A stretch of DNA of 64,000 nt from Actinomyces naeslundii. Lineage in GTDB: Bacteria > Actinomycetota > Actinomycetes > Actinomycetales > Actinomycetaceae. Below the pieces are notes generated by a model. That model was not told where the DNA came from, made no database searches, and saw only the letters and a list, made by a program, of their open reading frames with translations. The number at the start of each line of letters is the position of its first letter. Position 1 is the first letter of the stretch. The DNA is taken from the NCBI RefSeq assembly GCF_001956585.1, contig NZ_MSRR01000034.1:1-64000 (forward strand). The letters run 5' to 3'. This document shows, piece after piece, positions 18,750-27,396 of the stretch. The position numbers and the translations under genes were made by a program.

Positions 18750-21698
18750 GTGTCCACCAAGCTCGTCATCGTGGAGTCCCCGAACAAGGTGCGCTCCATC
18801 GCCGGCTACCTCGGTCCGGAGTTCGACGTCGAAGCCTCCGTGGGGCACATCCGGGACCTCCCGCAGCCCTCCGAGCTGCCCGCCACCATGAAGAAGGGCC
18901 CGTACGGGAAGTTCGCGGTCGACGTCGAGGACGACTTCACCCCCTACTACGTCGTCAACCCTGACAAGAAGAAGACGGTCGCCCAGCTCAAGAAGGCCCT
19001 CAAGAACGCCGACGAGCTCTACCTGGCCACCGACGACGACCGCGAGGGCGAGGCCATCGCCTGGCACCTTCAGCAGGTTCTCAAGCCCAAGGTGCCGGTG
19101 CGCCGCATGGTCTTCACTGAGATCACCCGCGAGGCCGTCACCCGGGCCCTGAGCAACACTCGCGACCTGGACATCCACCTCGTCGACGCCCAGGAGACCC
19201 GCCGCATCCTGGATCGCCTCGTGGGCTACGAGGTCAGCCCGGTCCTGTGGCGCAAGGTCCGTGCCGGTCTGTCCGCCGGGCGCGTGCAGTCGGTGGCCAC
19301 CCGCCTCGTCGTCGAGCGTGAGCGTGAGCGCATGGCCTTCCGCTCAGCCTCCTACTGGGGGGTGGAGGCCGACTTCTCCACCGTGCTGTCCCCGGTGGAC
19401 GTCACCGCCCGTCAGGACGCCTCCTTCACCGCCCGCCTCGTCACCCTCGACGGGCGGCGCGTGGCCACCGGCCGTGACTTCAATGATGACGGCGAGCTGC
19501 GCCCCGCCGCCGTCAAGGCCTCCGCCGTCCACCTCCACCAGGTGGGGGCCACCGCTGTCGCCGAGGCCATCGGCCGGGGTCAGCCGCGCGTCGCCGGCGT
19601 GGAGGACAAGCCCTACAAGCGCCGTCCGGCCGCGCCCTTCACCACCTCCACCCTCCAGCAGGAGGCCTCCCGCAAGCTGCGGATGAACCCCCGTGAGACC
19701 ATGCGGGTGGCTCAGGGCCTCTACGAGAACGGCTTCATCACCTACATGCGCACCGACTCCACGGTCCTGTCCGGTCAGGCCGTGGCCGCGGCCCGCTCGC
19801 AGGTCGCCGAGCTCTACGGGGCCGAGTACGTCCCCGAGCGCCCCCGCGTCTACGCCTCCAAGTCCAAGGGCGCCCAGGAGGCCCACGAGGCGATCCGCCC
19901 CGCCGGCGATCACTTCCGCACCCCGGCGCAGGTCTCCGGTGAGCTGACCGGTGCCCAGTTCCGCCTCTACGAGCTCATCTGGAAACGGACCGTGGCCTCC
20001 CAGATGGCTGACGCCGTCGGCTCGACCGCCACCGTGACCGTCGAGGTGCCGCTGACTCCGGCGGCCGGCGAGTCGCGCGACTCGGGCCCCACCTTCTCCA
20101 CCGCCGGCCTGACGGCGTCGGGCACCGTGATCACCTTCCGCGGTTTCCTGGCCGCCTACGAGGAGGGCCGCGACGCCGAGCGCTACCAGGAGGACTCCGG
20201 CACCACCATCAAGGACGCCAAGGACGTGCGGCTGCCCTCGATGATCTCCGGCCAGGAGCTGGCCGCGCTGGCCGCTGAGGCCTCGGGTCACGAGACGACG
20301 CCGCCGCCGCGCTACACCGAGGCCTCCCTGGTCAAGGCCCTTGAGGAGCGCGAGATCGGCCGCCCCTCGACCTACGCGGCCACCATGTCCACGATCTCCG
20401 ACCGCGGCTACGTCGACCACCGCGGCCAGGCCCTGGTGCCGACCTGGCTCGCCTTCGCTGTCACCCGGCTGCTGGAGGAGAACTTCACCGAGCTCGTCGA
20501 CTACGACTTCACCGCCTCCATGGAGCGCGACCTGGACCGGATCGCTGCCGGTGAGGAGGATCGGGTCGCCTGGCTGCGGCGCTTCTACAACGGGCAGGGA
20601 GCCTCCGGCGCCGCCGTTGAGGAGACCGCTCCGACCGCCGGCGAGCTCGACGCGGCCGCCGCGTTGCGGGCCCAGGGACTCAAGGGCCTGGTGGACAACC
20701 TCGGCGAGATCGACGCTCGCGCCGTCAACTCCATCGAGATCGGTGAGGGCATCACCCTGCGAGTGGGGCGCTACGGACCCTACCTGGAGGACGGTGAGGG
20801 CAAGCGCGCCAACGTGCCGGCCGACGTCGCCCCCGATGAGCTGACCGTGGACAAGGCCCGTGAGCTCTTCGCCCGCGCCGCCGACGACGGCCGCGAGCTG
20901 GGCGTCGATCCGGTCAGCGGACACGTCATCATCGCCAAGGACGGTCGCTACGGCCCCTATGTCACCGAGGTCCTTCCCGACCCCGAGGAGGTGGCTGGAA
21001 CAGCTGCGGCCGACTCAGCCGCTGCGGATGGGCAGAGTGCCACAAAGCCCGCGAGGACGGCGACGTCCACGAAGACGAGGCGGACGGCCAAGGCCGCCAA
21101 GCCCAAGCCTCGCACGGCCAGCCTCCTGCGCTCCATGGACCTGTCCACGGTGACGCTGGAGCAGGCCCTGGACCTGCTGAGCCTGCCGCGCGTCGTCGGG
21201 CAGGACCCGGAGTCGGGGGCGGATATCACCGCTCAGAACGGCCGCTACGGGCCCTATCTCAAGAAGGGGACGGACTCGCGCTCCCTGGAGACTGAGGAGC
21301 AGATCTTCACCGTCACCCTGGAGCAGGCCCTGGAGATCTTCGCCCAGCCCAAGCGGCGCCGGGGGCAGGCGGCCGCTCGGGGGCCTCTGCGCGAGCTCGG
21401 TGAGGACCCGGCCACCGGCAAGCCCGTGGTCATCAAGGACGGCCGCTTCGGTCCCTATTTCACTGACGGGGAGACCAACGTGACCCTGCGCCGCGGCGAC
21501 GACCCGGCCACCGTCACGCCCGAGCGCGCCTTCGAGCTGCTCGCGGAGAAGCGCGCCAAGGGTCCGGCAAAGAAGCGCACTACCCGCAAGACCACCGCCA
21601 AGAAGACGGCCGCTAAGAAGACCACGGCCAAGAAGACCACGGCGAAGAAGGCCGCAGCCAAGACGGCAACGAGCAAGGCGGCCTCGAAGGAGGCGTGA
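18750..21698 (+). CDS. topA: DNA topoisomerase I
   Basis: 982-residue type IA topoisomerase that relaxes negative supercoils. TOPRIM domain at the N terminus (KLVIVESPNKVRSI and the acidic DDDREGEAIAWH), active-site Tyr332 in FITYMRTDS, then four C-terminal repeats ending RYGPYLEDG, RYGPYVTE, RYGPYLKKG and RFGPYFTDG. It finishes in a Lys/Ala/Thr-rich tail of about 50 residues built from AKKTT-like units, the basic tail typical of actinobacterial TopA that aids processivity. GTG start with GAGGAAGG upstream. Usually a close neighbour of tmk and holB in actinobacteria; here 9.8 kb separates them. Confidence 0.97.
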   Translation: MSTKLVIVESPNKVRSIAGYLGPEFDVEASVGHIRDLPQPSELPATMKKGPYGKFAVDVEDDFTPYYVVNPDKKKTVAQLKKALKNADELYLATDDDREGEAIAWHLQQVLKPKVPVRRMVFTEITREAVTRALSNTRDLDIHLVDAQETRRILDRLVGYEVSPVLWRKVRAGLSAGRVQSVATRLVVERERERMAFRSASYWGVEADFSTVLSPVDVTARQDASFTARLVTLDGRRVATGRDFNDDGELRPAAVKASAVHLHQVGATAVAEAIGRGQPRVAGVEDKPYKRRPAAPFTTSTLQQEASRKLRMNPRETMRVAQGLYENGFITYMRTDSTVLSGQAVAAARSQVAELYGAEYVPERPRVYASKSKGAQEAHEAIRPAGDHFRTPAQVSGELTGAQFRLYELIWKRTVASQMADAVGSTATVTVEVPLTPAAGESRDSGPTFSTAGLTASGTVITFRGFLAAYEEGRDAERYQEDSGTTIKDAKDVRLPSMISGQELAALAAEASGHETTPPPRYTEASLVKALEEREIGRPSTYAATMSTISDRGYVDHRGQALVPTWLAFAVTRLLEENFTELVDYDFTASMERDLDRIAAGEEDRVAWLRRFYNGQGASGAAVEETAPTAGELDAAAALRAQGLKGLVDNLGEIDARAVNSIEIGEGITLRVGRYGPYLEDGEGKRANVPADVAPDELTVDKARELFARAADDGRELGVDPVSGHVIIAKDGRYGPYVTEVLPDPEEVAGTAAADSAAADGQSATKPARTATSTKTRRTAKAAKPKPRTASLLRSMDLSTVTLEQALDLLSLPRVVGQDPESGADITAQNGRYGPYLKKGTDSRSLETEEQIFTVTLEQALEIFAQPKRRRGQAAARGPLRELGEDPATGKPVVIKDGRFGPYFTDGETNVTLRRGDDPATVTPERAFELLAEKRAKGPAKKRTTRKTTAKKTAAKKTTAKKTTAKKAAAKTATSKAASKEA

Positions 21699-21798
21699 GA
21701 GGCCGCTCCGGTGAGTGGTGCCGGCCGCCGCGGTCGACCCTCATCCAGGGAGGTTCCACGCGCCGGGGTGCACGCGATGCCCGGCCGGGGACGTTCTG

Positions 21799-21833
21799 CG
21801 CGTTCGGGGACAGGATTCCTGTCCCCGAACGCG
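21799..21833. repeat. Near-perfect 35-nt palindrome, dispersed repeat copy C
   Basis: Two 17-nt arms (21799-21815 and 21817-21833) around a single base. It may act as a strong hairpin terminator about 100 nt after topA. Similar sequence occurs at 5753-5810 and 12757-12790, and the flank to about 21870 also carries GTCGAATGTCCCC, an inverted match to copy A. Confidence 0.55.
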
Positions 21834-21907
21834 TCGTCCGCAACCGACGGCGTCGAATGTCCCCAACCGCGCAGTGCTTTTCTTCCGTGAGCATCGTCGC
21901 GATCTCG

Positions 21908-21923
21908 GTCGCAGTTCTGCGAC
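21908..21923. promoter_or_regulatory. Palindromic operator GTCGCAG-TT-CTGCGAC
   Basis: A 16-nt inverted repeat that ends 33 nt before a TATTGT -10 hexamer (21956-21961) for the DUF3060 lipoprotein gene. The same palindrome with AA in the centre occurs at 24568-24583, again 33 nt before a -10. Candidate binding site for the response regulator encoded between them. The rest of the topA-lipoprotein gap holds only the palindrome at 21799-21833. Confidence 0.6.
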
Positions 21924-22005
21924 ACCTCCGCGACGAGGCGGGCACAATCGGCCGGTATTGTATTTCGTGTACAACTCCCCACAGGCACTCCCGAGAGGAA
22001 CCGTC

Positions 22006-22524
22006 ATGTCACTGCCCAAGATCGCTCTCGCCGGTACCGCCGCGCTGGCCCTGTCTCTGAGCCTGGGCGCCTGCTCCCTGTCCATCAACGGCTCCGGTTC
22101 GGGCGACTCCGGCTCGCCGGCCGCCACGCAGGCCGAGCAGGACAAGCAGACCGAGACCAAGAACGCCGACTCCGATGACGACAAGGACGGTGACGACGCC
22201 CCCATCACGGACGCCACCTGGAAGGACATTCAGAGCAAGGGGCAGCGCACGGAGGTCTCCGGTGACTACGCCGTCCAGGGATCCGGAACGACGCTCAACC
22301 TGGTCGGCGACCTCAGCACGCTCACGGTCCAGGGCTCCGACGTCAAGATCGCCGCCGAGGATGTCGACACCCTCACTGTCCAGGGCTCCAACGTCACCGT
22401 CTACGCCCGCGACATCGACCACCTCAACATCATGGGCTCGGGCGTCACCGTGCACTGGCTGGACGACGACCCGACGATCCAGGACACCGGCGCCAACAAC
22501 ACCACCGGGAAGCTCTCCCAGTGA
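22006..22524 (+). CDS. DUF3060-like surface lipoprotein A
   Basis: 172 residues. A lipoprotein signal peptide ends LSLGAC with lipidated Cys23, followed by a Ser/Gly/acidic linker (25-65) and a short beta-rich repeat domain: LSTLTVQGSDVKI, VDTLTVQGSNVTVY, IDHLNIMGSGVTVHW. This repeating V-x-G-S-x-V-T pattern fits the DUF3060 family of small beta-helical exported proteins. GAGAGGAA upstream sets the start. It is the first gene of the module with the response regulator 7 nt downstream; lipoprotein C (25954) is a paralogue. Probably sits on the outer membrane face; function unknown. Confidence 0.75.
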   Translation: MSLPKIALAGTAALALSLSLGACSLSINGSGSGDSGSPAATQAEQDKQTETKNADSDDDKDGDDAPITDATWKDIQSKGQRTEVSGDYAVQGSGTTLNLVGDLSTLTVQGSDVKIAAEDVDTLTVQGSNVTVYARDIDHLNIMGSGVTVHWLDDDPTIQDTGANNTTGKLSQ

Positions 22525-22531
22525 GGCTGCC

Positions 22532-23260
22532 GTGACCCAGCCCGCTGCACCGGCTCCGTCCGCCACCGTCCTCCTCGTCGATGACGAGGCCCCCATCCGC
22601 CGCTCACTGGGTCCGTACCTGGAGCGCAGCGGGTACCGGGTTCTGCTCGCCTCGGACGGGGTGGAGGCCCTGGACCTCCTGGCCTCCTACCAGATGGACA
22701 TCATCGTCTCCGACGTCCTCATGCCCAGGATGGACGGGCGTGAGCTGGTGCGGCGGGTGAGGGCCAGCGGGGCCTGGACCCCCATCATCCTGCTCACCCA
22801 GGTCAACGCCTCCTACGAGCGGGTCTCGGCGCTTGACGACGGCGCCGACGACTACCTGTCCAAGCCCTTCGACCCCGCCGAGCTCGCCTCCCGGATCCGT
22901 GCCGTCCTGCGCCGCACCCGAGGGATGGCCCAGCCGTTGACCTCCGCCTCCAGGCTGGTGGCCGGCGAGCTGGTCCTGGAGCGGACCTCTCGGCGGGTGA
23001 CCCTGTCCGGGCGCGAGGTGACGCTCACCCCGAAGGCGACGATGCTCCTGGACTACCTCATGAGTCATCCCGGTGAGCTCCACACGCGGGACGACCTGCT
23101 GGCCTCCCTGTGGGGCATTGACTTCGCCACCTCCACGCGTGCCGTCGACCACCGTGTCCGCGAGATCCGCCAGGCCCTGGGTGACGACGCCGCCCACCCC
23201 ACCTACATCGAGACGGTCCCCTCCGTCGGCTACCGCTTCCGGGCCGGAGTGCAGGTATGA
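22532..23260 (+). CDS. OmpR-family response regulator
   Basis: 242 residues from GTG. Receiver with VDDE at 16-19, phospho-acceptor Asp61 in IIVSDVLMPRMDG, Lys in YLSKPFDP; winged-helix output ends TRAVDHRVREIRQALGDD and SVGYRFRAG. Lies 7 nt after lipoprotein A and overlaps the kinase by ATGA, so the three form one transcription unit. Best candidate to bind the GTCGCAG-NN-CTGCGAC sites placed before both flanking lipoprotein genes, which would make the module self-regulated (inference). Confidence 0.9.
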   Translation: MTQPAAPAPSATVLLVDDEAPIRRSLGPYLERSGYRVLLASDGVEALDLLASYQMDIIVSDVLMPRMDGRELVRRVRASGAWTPIILLTQVNASYERVSALDDGADDYLSKPFDPAELASRIRAVLRRTRGMAQPLTSASRLVAGELVLERTSRRVTLSGREVTLTPKATMLLDYLMSHPGELHTRDDLLASLWGIDFATSTRAVDHRVREIRQALGDDAAHPTYIETVPSVGYRFRAGVQV

Positions 23261-24537
23261 GTCAGTCGCCGACGCCCCCGACGTCGGACCTGCCGCCGTC
23301 GCTTCCACCTCGGGGATCCTCCCAGGACGGTCGTACCCGGTTCCTGTCGCCGACGGTGGACCCGGGCGGACCCCGGACCGTGGAGATCCGTCGGTCCTCC
23401 TCAGACACGCCGCATCCGCCGCCGGCCCGGCCGTCATCGGCGCCTCCGGCGGCTCAGCCGACGATATGGCAGTCAACAGCGGTGCAGCCTCTCACTGCTC
23501 AACCAGCGCCGGGTCGGCCCGCCACGGGCGAAGGCCGGGATGTGGAGCCTCCTTCCGGGCCTACTCCCGAGGCCGCGCCGGTCAATCCGGCCTCGGGGAC
23601 GGCCAGGCCCTCCAGCAGGACGTGGATCGGGTGGCTGCTCGCGCTGCTCGTCATCGTCGGTGCGGCGGGCGCTGCCTACGCCGTCTACGGCCTGACGCCC
23701 CTGTTCATCACGACGACCGTCCCGCTCATGGTGGTGGGTTTCGGTATCGGTCTGCTGCTGCTCGCCCTCCTCAGCGCCGTGGGGCGACGCCGGCGGCGGC
23801 TGGCGGTCGAGCGGGCTCGTCATGAGGCCCAGCAGCAGGCGTGGGCCGGCCATCAGCAGTTCCTGCGTCGGCTGGATCACGAGCTGAAGAACCCGCTGAC
23901 GGCAGTGCGTGCCGCCGTCGCCGACCTGCCGCAGGCCCACCCCCAGGAGGTGCAGGCCCGGGTCGACGTCGTCGACGCCCAGGCCCGCCGGATGGGGCGC
24001 CTGGTGACGGACCTGCGCAAGCTGGCCGACCTGGAGACCGCGGCACTCGCTCTGGAGGATGTCGACATTGCCGAGACCGTGCAGGACGCGGCCCAGGCAG
24101 TCAGTGAGGAGGGGGCCGCTCGGGGTGGGGCGCCCAGGATCCGCCTGGACCTGCCCCGGGTGCCGTGGCCGTTGTCGCACGTGCGCGGCGACGGCGACCT
24201 GCTCTACTCGGCCGTCTACAACGTCATCTCGAATGCCTCGAAGTACACCGCGCCGGGCGGGACCGTCGAGGTGCGCGGCCGTGAGGAGTCCGGAACAGTC
24301 ACCATCGAGGTTGCCGATACCGGGATCGGGGTCCCTCAGGCGGACCTGCCGGCGGTGTGGAGCGAGCTGGCCCGCGCCGGCAACGCCCGAGGCCTGCCGG
24401 GTTCAGGACTCGGACTGGCGCTCGTGGCGACGATCGTGCGCCGCCATGGCGGCAGTGTGCGCATGGCCTCCCGCGAGGGCGTGGGGACCCGGGTGTGGCT
24501 GAGCCTGCCCGTCGCCGGTCCGGTGAGTGCGACGTGA
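23257..24537 (+). CDS. Sensor histidine kinase with very short external loop
   Basis: 426 residues. A Pro/Ser-rich cytoplasmic N-terminal region of about 120 residues precedes two membrane helices (WLLALLVIVGAAGAAYAVYG and LMVVGFGIGLLLLALLS) separated by only about ten residues, so sensing is probably within the membrane or through a partner protein. HisKA with His208 in RRLDHELKNPLTAV, N box NVISNASKYT, G boxes DTGIGVPQ and GSGLGLALVATIV. ATGA overlap with its response regulator. The adjacent lipoproteins could be the signal-input partners; this is inference. Confidence 0.9.
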   Translation: MSQSPTPPTSDLPPSLPPRGSSQDGRTRFLSPTVDPGGPRTVEIRRSSSDTPHPPPARPSSAPPAAQPTIWQSTAVQPLTAQPAPGRPATGEGRDVEPPSGPTPEAAPVNPASGTARPSSRTWIGWLLALLVIVGAAGAAYAVYGLTPLFITTTVPLMVVGFGIGLLLLALLSAVGRRRRRLAVERARHEAQQQAWAGHQQFLRRLDHELKNPLTAVRAAVADLPQAHPQEVQARVDVVDAQARRMGRLVTDLRKLADLETAALALEDVDIAETVQDAAQAVSEEGAARGGAPRIRLDLPRVPWPLSHVRGDGDLLYSAVYNVISNASKYTAPGGTVEVRGREESGTVTIEVADTGIGVPQADLPAVWSELARAGNARGLPGSGLGLALVATIVRRHGGSVRMASREGVGTRVWLSLPVAGPVSAT

Positions 24538-24567
24538 CCGTGCCCGCCACTCGTCCGTTGAGGTCCT

Positions 24568-24583
24568 GTCGCAGAACTGCGAC
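24568..24583. promoter_or_regulatory. Palindromic operator GTCGCAG-AA-CTGCGAC
   Basis: Core of a longer perfect inverted repeat with 10-nt arms (24565-24586). It ends 33 nt before TAACGT (24616-24621), the -10 hexamer of the OmpA-lipoprotein gene, the same offset as at 21908-21923. Confidence 0.65.
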
Positions 24584-24628
24584 AGGGTGGGAACTCCGCG
24601 GCGACAACGATTCAGTAACGTTCAGGTC

Positions 24629-25873
24629 ATGACAAAAGCACTCATCTCCCTGCCCTCCCTCGCCCTGATCACCACCCTCGCGCTGAGCGGCTGCTCCCTG
24701 TCCGTCGGAGGCGGCTCGTCATCGCAGGCGCAGAGTCAGGAGACCCGGGTCAGTGCGGACTCCGACAGCTCCGCGGGAAGCGCCAAGGGCTCCGCCTCCG
24801 CCCAGGCGACGGGAACGGCCGCCTCCACGGGCCAGGCTGTCGCCGGCTACGAGCCCGGCCAGATCCCCCCGATCCCCATGATCGCCCTGCCTGATCTCAG
24901 CCTGCTCACCCAGTCCACGGGTGCCTTCACCCCGGACCTCACTCGCTCCATCACCTCCCAGCCCGGCGTCACGGTCAGGCCTGCCCGCTGCGATGCGAGC
25001 GGATCGCTCGTCTCCGGCTCCACGGTCCTCGGCGGCGACGGTTCCATGAGTACGAGCTCGGGAGCGACCGCGGTCACCAACAACGGTGATGGCTCGGGTA
25101 CCTACAGCGACGGCAAGGTCTCCATCACCAACAACGGTGACGGCTCGGGGACCTACAGCGACGGCAAGGTCTCCATCACGATCAATGGTGATGGCTCGGG
25201 TACCTACAGCGATGACCACCTCTCCGTCACCGTCAATGGTGACGGCTCGGGGACCTACAGCGACTCCGCCACAGGGGAGGCCATCACCCTCGATGGCAAG
25301 GGCTCGGGCACCTACAGCCGCGGCGGGGTCTCCATCACCAACAACGGTGACGGCTCGGGCACCTACAGCGACGGCAAGGTCTCCATCACCAACCTCGGCG
25401 ACGGCAGCGCCATCGTCAACGACGCCACGGTCTCGGCCAAGCCCGTCCCCAAGGCCGGCAAGGTCGGCACCTTCCCCTCCATCGACGCCGCCAAGCCGGT
25501 GCAGTCCTGCGGCACCGTCATCACCCTGGAGGACAGCGTCCTGTTCGACTTCGGCTCCTCCGACCTGCGCTCCGAGGCCTCGACCACGCTCACCAACCTG
25601 GCCACCGTCCTCAAGGACTCCAAGGCCCCCAAGGTTCAGGTCCAGGGCCACACCGACTCCGTCTCCGACGACGCCTCCAACCAGACCCTCTCCGAGCAAC
25701 GGGCCAAGGCGGTCACCGAGGCGCTCACCTCCAACGGCGTCACCGCCTCGATCGAGTCCGTCGGCTACGGCGAGACCAAGCCGGTAGCCCCCAACGAGAA
25801 CTCCGACGGCTCCGACAACCCCGCCGGACGCCGCCTCAACCGCCGTGTCGAGGTCTTCGTCCCGGCCTTCTGA
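24629..25873 (+). CDS. OmpA-domain lipoprotein with tandem repeats
   Basis: 414 residues. The signal peptide ends LALSGC with lipidated Cys22. A Ser/Ala linker and an IPMIALPDLSLLT segment precede about seven 17-residue repeats of the form NNGDGSGTYSDGKVSIT. A C-terminal OmpA-like domain follows (VLFDFGSSDLRSEAS, VQGHTDSVSDD, LSEQRAKAVTEAL, RRLNRRVEVFVPAF), the peptidoglycan-binding fold also found in actinobacterial ArfA. The protein should bridge membrane and cell wall. ATG chosen because TAACGT ends 7 nt upstream (leaderless); it has its own promoter and operator, separate from the kinase. Confidence 0.85.
   Translation: MTKALISLPSLALITTLALSGCSLSVGGGSSSQAQSQETRVSADSDSSAGSAKGSASAQATGTAASTGQAVAGYEPGQIPPIPMIALPDLSLLTQSTGAFTPDLTRSITSQPGVTVRPARCDASGSLVSGSTVLGGDGSMSTSSGATAVTNNGDGSGTYSDGKVSITNNGDGSGTYSDGKVSITINGDGSGTYSDDHLSVTVNGDGSGTYSDSATGEAITLDGKGSGTYSRGGVSITNNGDGSGTYSDGKVSITNLGDGSAIVNDATVSAKPVPKAGKVGTFPSIDAAKPVQSCGTVITLEDSVLFDFGSSDLRSEASTTLTNLATVLKDSKAPKVQVQGHTDSVSDDASNQTLSEQRAKAVTEALTSNGVTASIESVGYGETKPVAPNENSDGSDNPAGRRLNRRVEVFVPAF
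25077..25430 (+). repeat. 51-bp tandem repeats inside OmpA-lipoprotein gene
   Basis: About seven units; the first two and the sixth encode identical NNGDGSGTYSDGKVSIT peptides, the others are diverged, one with a small insertion. The DNA is almost identical between the conserved units, so slipped-strand or recombinational copy-number change is likely. Confidence 0.85.
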
Positions 25874-25953
25874 GCCGGCGCCTGACCACCGGGCCACTGT
25901 CCCATCATGTCCAACCGACCGCCCTCACCACATCTGAATACCGGAGGAGAATC

Positions 25954-26631
25954 ATGTCCCCGACCACCCGTCCCCTCAATGCCCGCCGCGCAGCCGCCGT
26001 CGTCCTCGTGACCCTGTCCCTGACCGGAGTCGGCGCCTGCTCCGTCTCCATCGGCGGAGGCTCGTCCGACCAGGAGACTGCCGCGGCAGCGGGCCAGGAG
26101 AGCTCGGCCCCGGAGCAGTCGGCGGCGGCCACCCAGACCACAACGGCGACGAACGAGTCTCAGGCGCCCCGATCGGAGACCACTGCGCCGAGTGCCCAGG
26201 AAAGTGCCCAGGAACAGGTCTCGCCTGCTGCCAGCGGTTCCAGCGCCCCCGAGGCCAGTGCCCAGCCCGCAAGCGGTGACCGTCCCGGTGCCCGGGCGAC
26301 CCTCACCGACAGCGACTGGCTGAGCGACCTCGAGAGCGTGGACCGCACCGTCTCGGCGAACCCGTCCATGCTCCTGGACAAGTCCAATGACGACGTCCGC
26401 ATCGAGGGCGACGTGGATAGCCTCAGTGTCGCCGCCAGCAACACGAAGGTCTTCGTCGACTACGTCGGCCTGCTGACCATCTCCGGCAGCAACGTGACTG
26501 TCTACGTCAAGGACGTCGACCGTGTCGTCATCAAGGGAAGCGGCGCGGAGGTGGTCTGGGCCGGCAACACCCCGAAGGTGGAGGATTTCGGGACCAACAC
26601 CGAGACCCGTCGCCAGGGAAGCGGGGACTGA
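25954..26631 (+). CDS. DUF3060-like surface lipoprotein C
   Basis: 225 residues. Lipoprotein signal peptide ending LTGVGAC (Cys29), a long Ala/Ser/Gln/Glu/Thr linker (35-120) suited to spanning cell wall, then a C-terminal domain paralogous to lipoprotein A: VDSLSVAASNTKVF, LLTISGSNVTVYVKDVD, VIKGSGAEVVW. GGAGGAG sits 5 nt before the ATG. No copy of the palindromic operator lies in the 80-nt gap, so it is probably co-transcribed with the OmpA-lipoprotein gene. Function unknown. Confidence 0.75.
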   Translation: MSPTTRPLNARRAAAVVLVTLSLTGVGACSVSIGGGSSDQETAAAAGQESSAPEQSAAATQTTTATNESQAPRSETTAPSAQESAQEQVSPAASGSSAPEASAQPASGDRPGARATLTDSDWLSDLESVDRTVSANPSMLLDKSNDDVRIEGDVDSLSVAASNTKVFVDYVGLLTISGSNVTVYVKDVDRVVIKGSGAEVVWAGNTPKVEDFGTNTETRRQGSGD

Positions 26632-26940
26632 TCTCGGCCGCGCCCCCGCCTTCCCCCGTCCGGATGCCGTGGCGGCAGTCGGCGGCGAGCAGTGGCAGTG
26701 TCTGAGGGACGTGGTGCTGAGGCGCTCGCGTTTCGAAGGCCGTGACACGCCCCTTCAAGATCGGCAGCACGGCTGTGTCGAGGGCGACCGTGGCCTTCAA
26801 TCAGCTACGAGCGCCTCTACCGGATGTTCCTGAACCTGGTGACCGGGCCTACTCCTGGGTCCGGTCGCCAGGGCAACCCCGAGCCGGCGTGCCCCACCTC
26901 TGACCGCCGGAATCCCGACCGTATGTGGGTGGAACAGTAC
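26632..26940. other. Gap without recognisable gene
   Basis: About 300 nt between the lipoprotein gene and the GntR promoter. Short open frames exist on both strands, but none has a ribosome site plus recognisable protein features. It may be remnant sequence. Confidence 0.5.
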
Positions 26941-26971
26941 TTGACTCCATAGTGCACCTACTGTCTATAGT
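26941..26971 (+). promoter_or_regulatory. Promoter/operator of the GntR-ABC operon
   Basis: TTGACT (26941-26946), 19-nt spacer, TATAGT (26966-26971). ATAGTGCA and ATAGTGTGCA half-repeats overlap it and are plausible autoregulatory GntR sites. The long spacer fits a promoter that needs adjustment by a regulator. Confidence 0.5.
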
Positions 26972-26994
26972 GTGCATGTACGGAAGGAGTTGCT

Positions 26995-27396
26995 ATGCCG
27001 CTCTCGGTCGTCCTGTCCAACACGGCGGGAGTCCCCATCTATGAGCAGATCGCCCAGCAGGTCAGGGATGCGATCCTGACGGGCCAGGTGGAGGCCGACG
27101 AGATGCTGCCCTCGATCCGGGCTCTGGCCCGGGACCTGCGTGTCAGCGTCATCACCACCACCCGCGCCTACTCCGACCTCGTCACTGACGGCTTCCTGGC
27201 CAACGTTCCCGGCAAGGGCTACTTCGTCCTGCCCCGGGACTCCGAGCTGGTGCGTGAGCAGGTGCTGCGGGAGGTCGAGGAGCACCTCGACCGCGCCGTG
27301 GAGCGCGCACGCCTGGCCCAGCTCAGCGACGAGGAGCTCCACACCATGCTTCAGACCATCATCACCACCTCCGCCACATCCAAGGACAAGCAGTGA
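26995..27396 (+). CDS. GntR-family regulator, YtrA subfamily
   Basis: 133 residues: a GntR winged helix (IYEQIAQQVRDAILTGQ, LPSIRALARDLRVSVITTTRAYSDL, GKGYFVLP) and only a short helical tail, the mark of the YtrA subgroup, which lacks a large ligand domain and usually regulates an adjacent ABC operon. GGAAGGAG precedes ATG. The stop overlaps the ATPase start by GTGA. Confidence 0.9.
   Translation: MPLSVVLSNTAGVPIYEQIAQQVRDAILTGQVEADEMLPSIRALARDLRVSVITTTRAYSDLVTDGFLANVPGKGYFVLPRDSELVREQVLREVEEHLDRAVERARLAQLSDEELHTMLQTIITTSATSKDKQ

Noticed and set aside
25077-25430. CRISPR-like array
   Set aside because: The regular 51-bp units are in frame and encode a repeating peptide; there are no unrelated spacers and no cas genes.
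26531-26800. Minus-strand 89-aa frame behind lipoprotein C
   Set aside because: It overlaps the 3' end of a real gene and has no start signal; any resemblance to a protein fragment is too weak.
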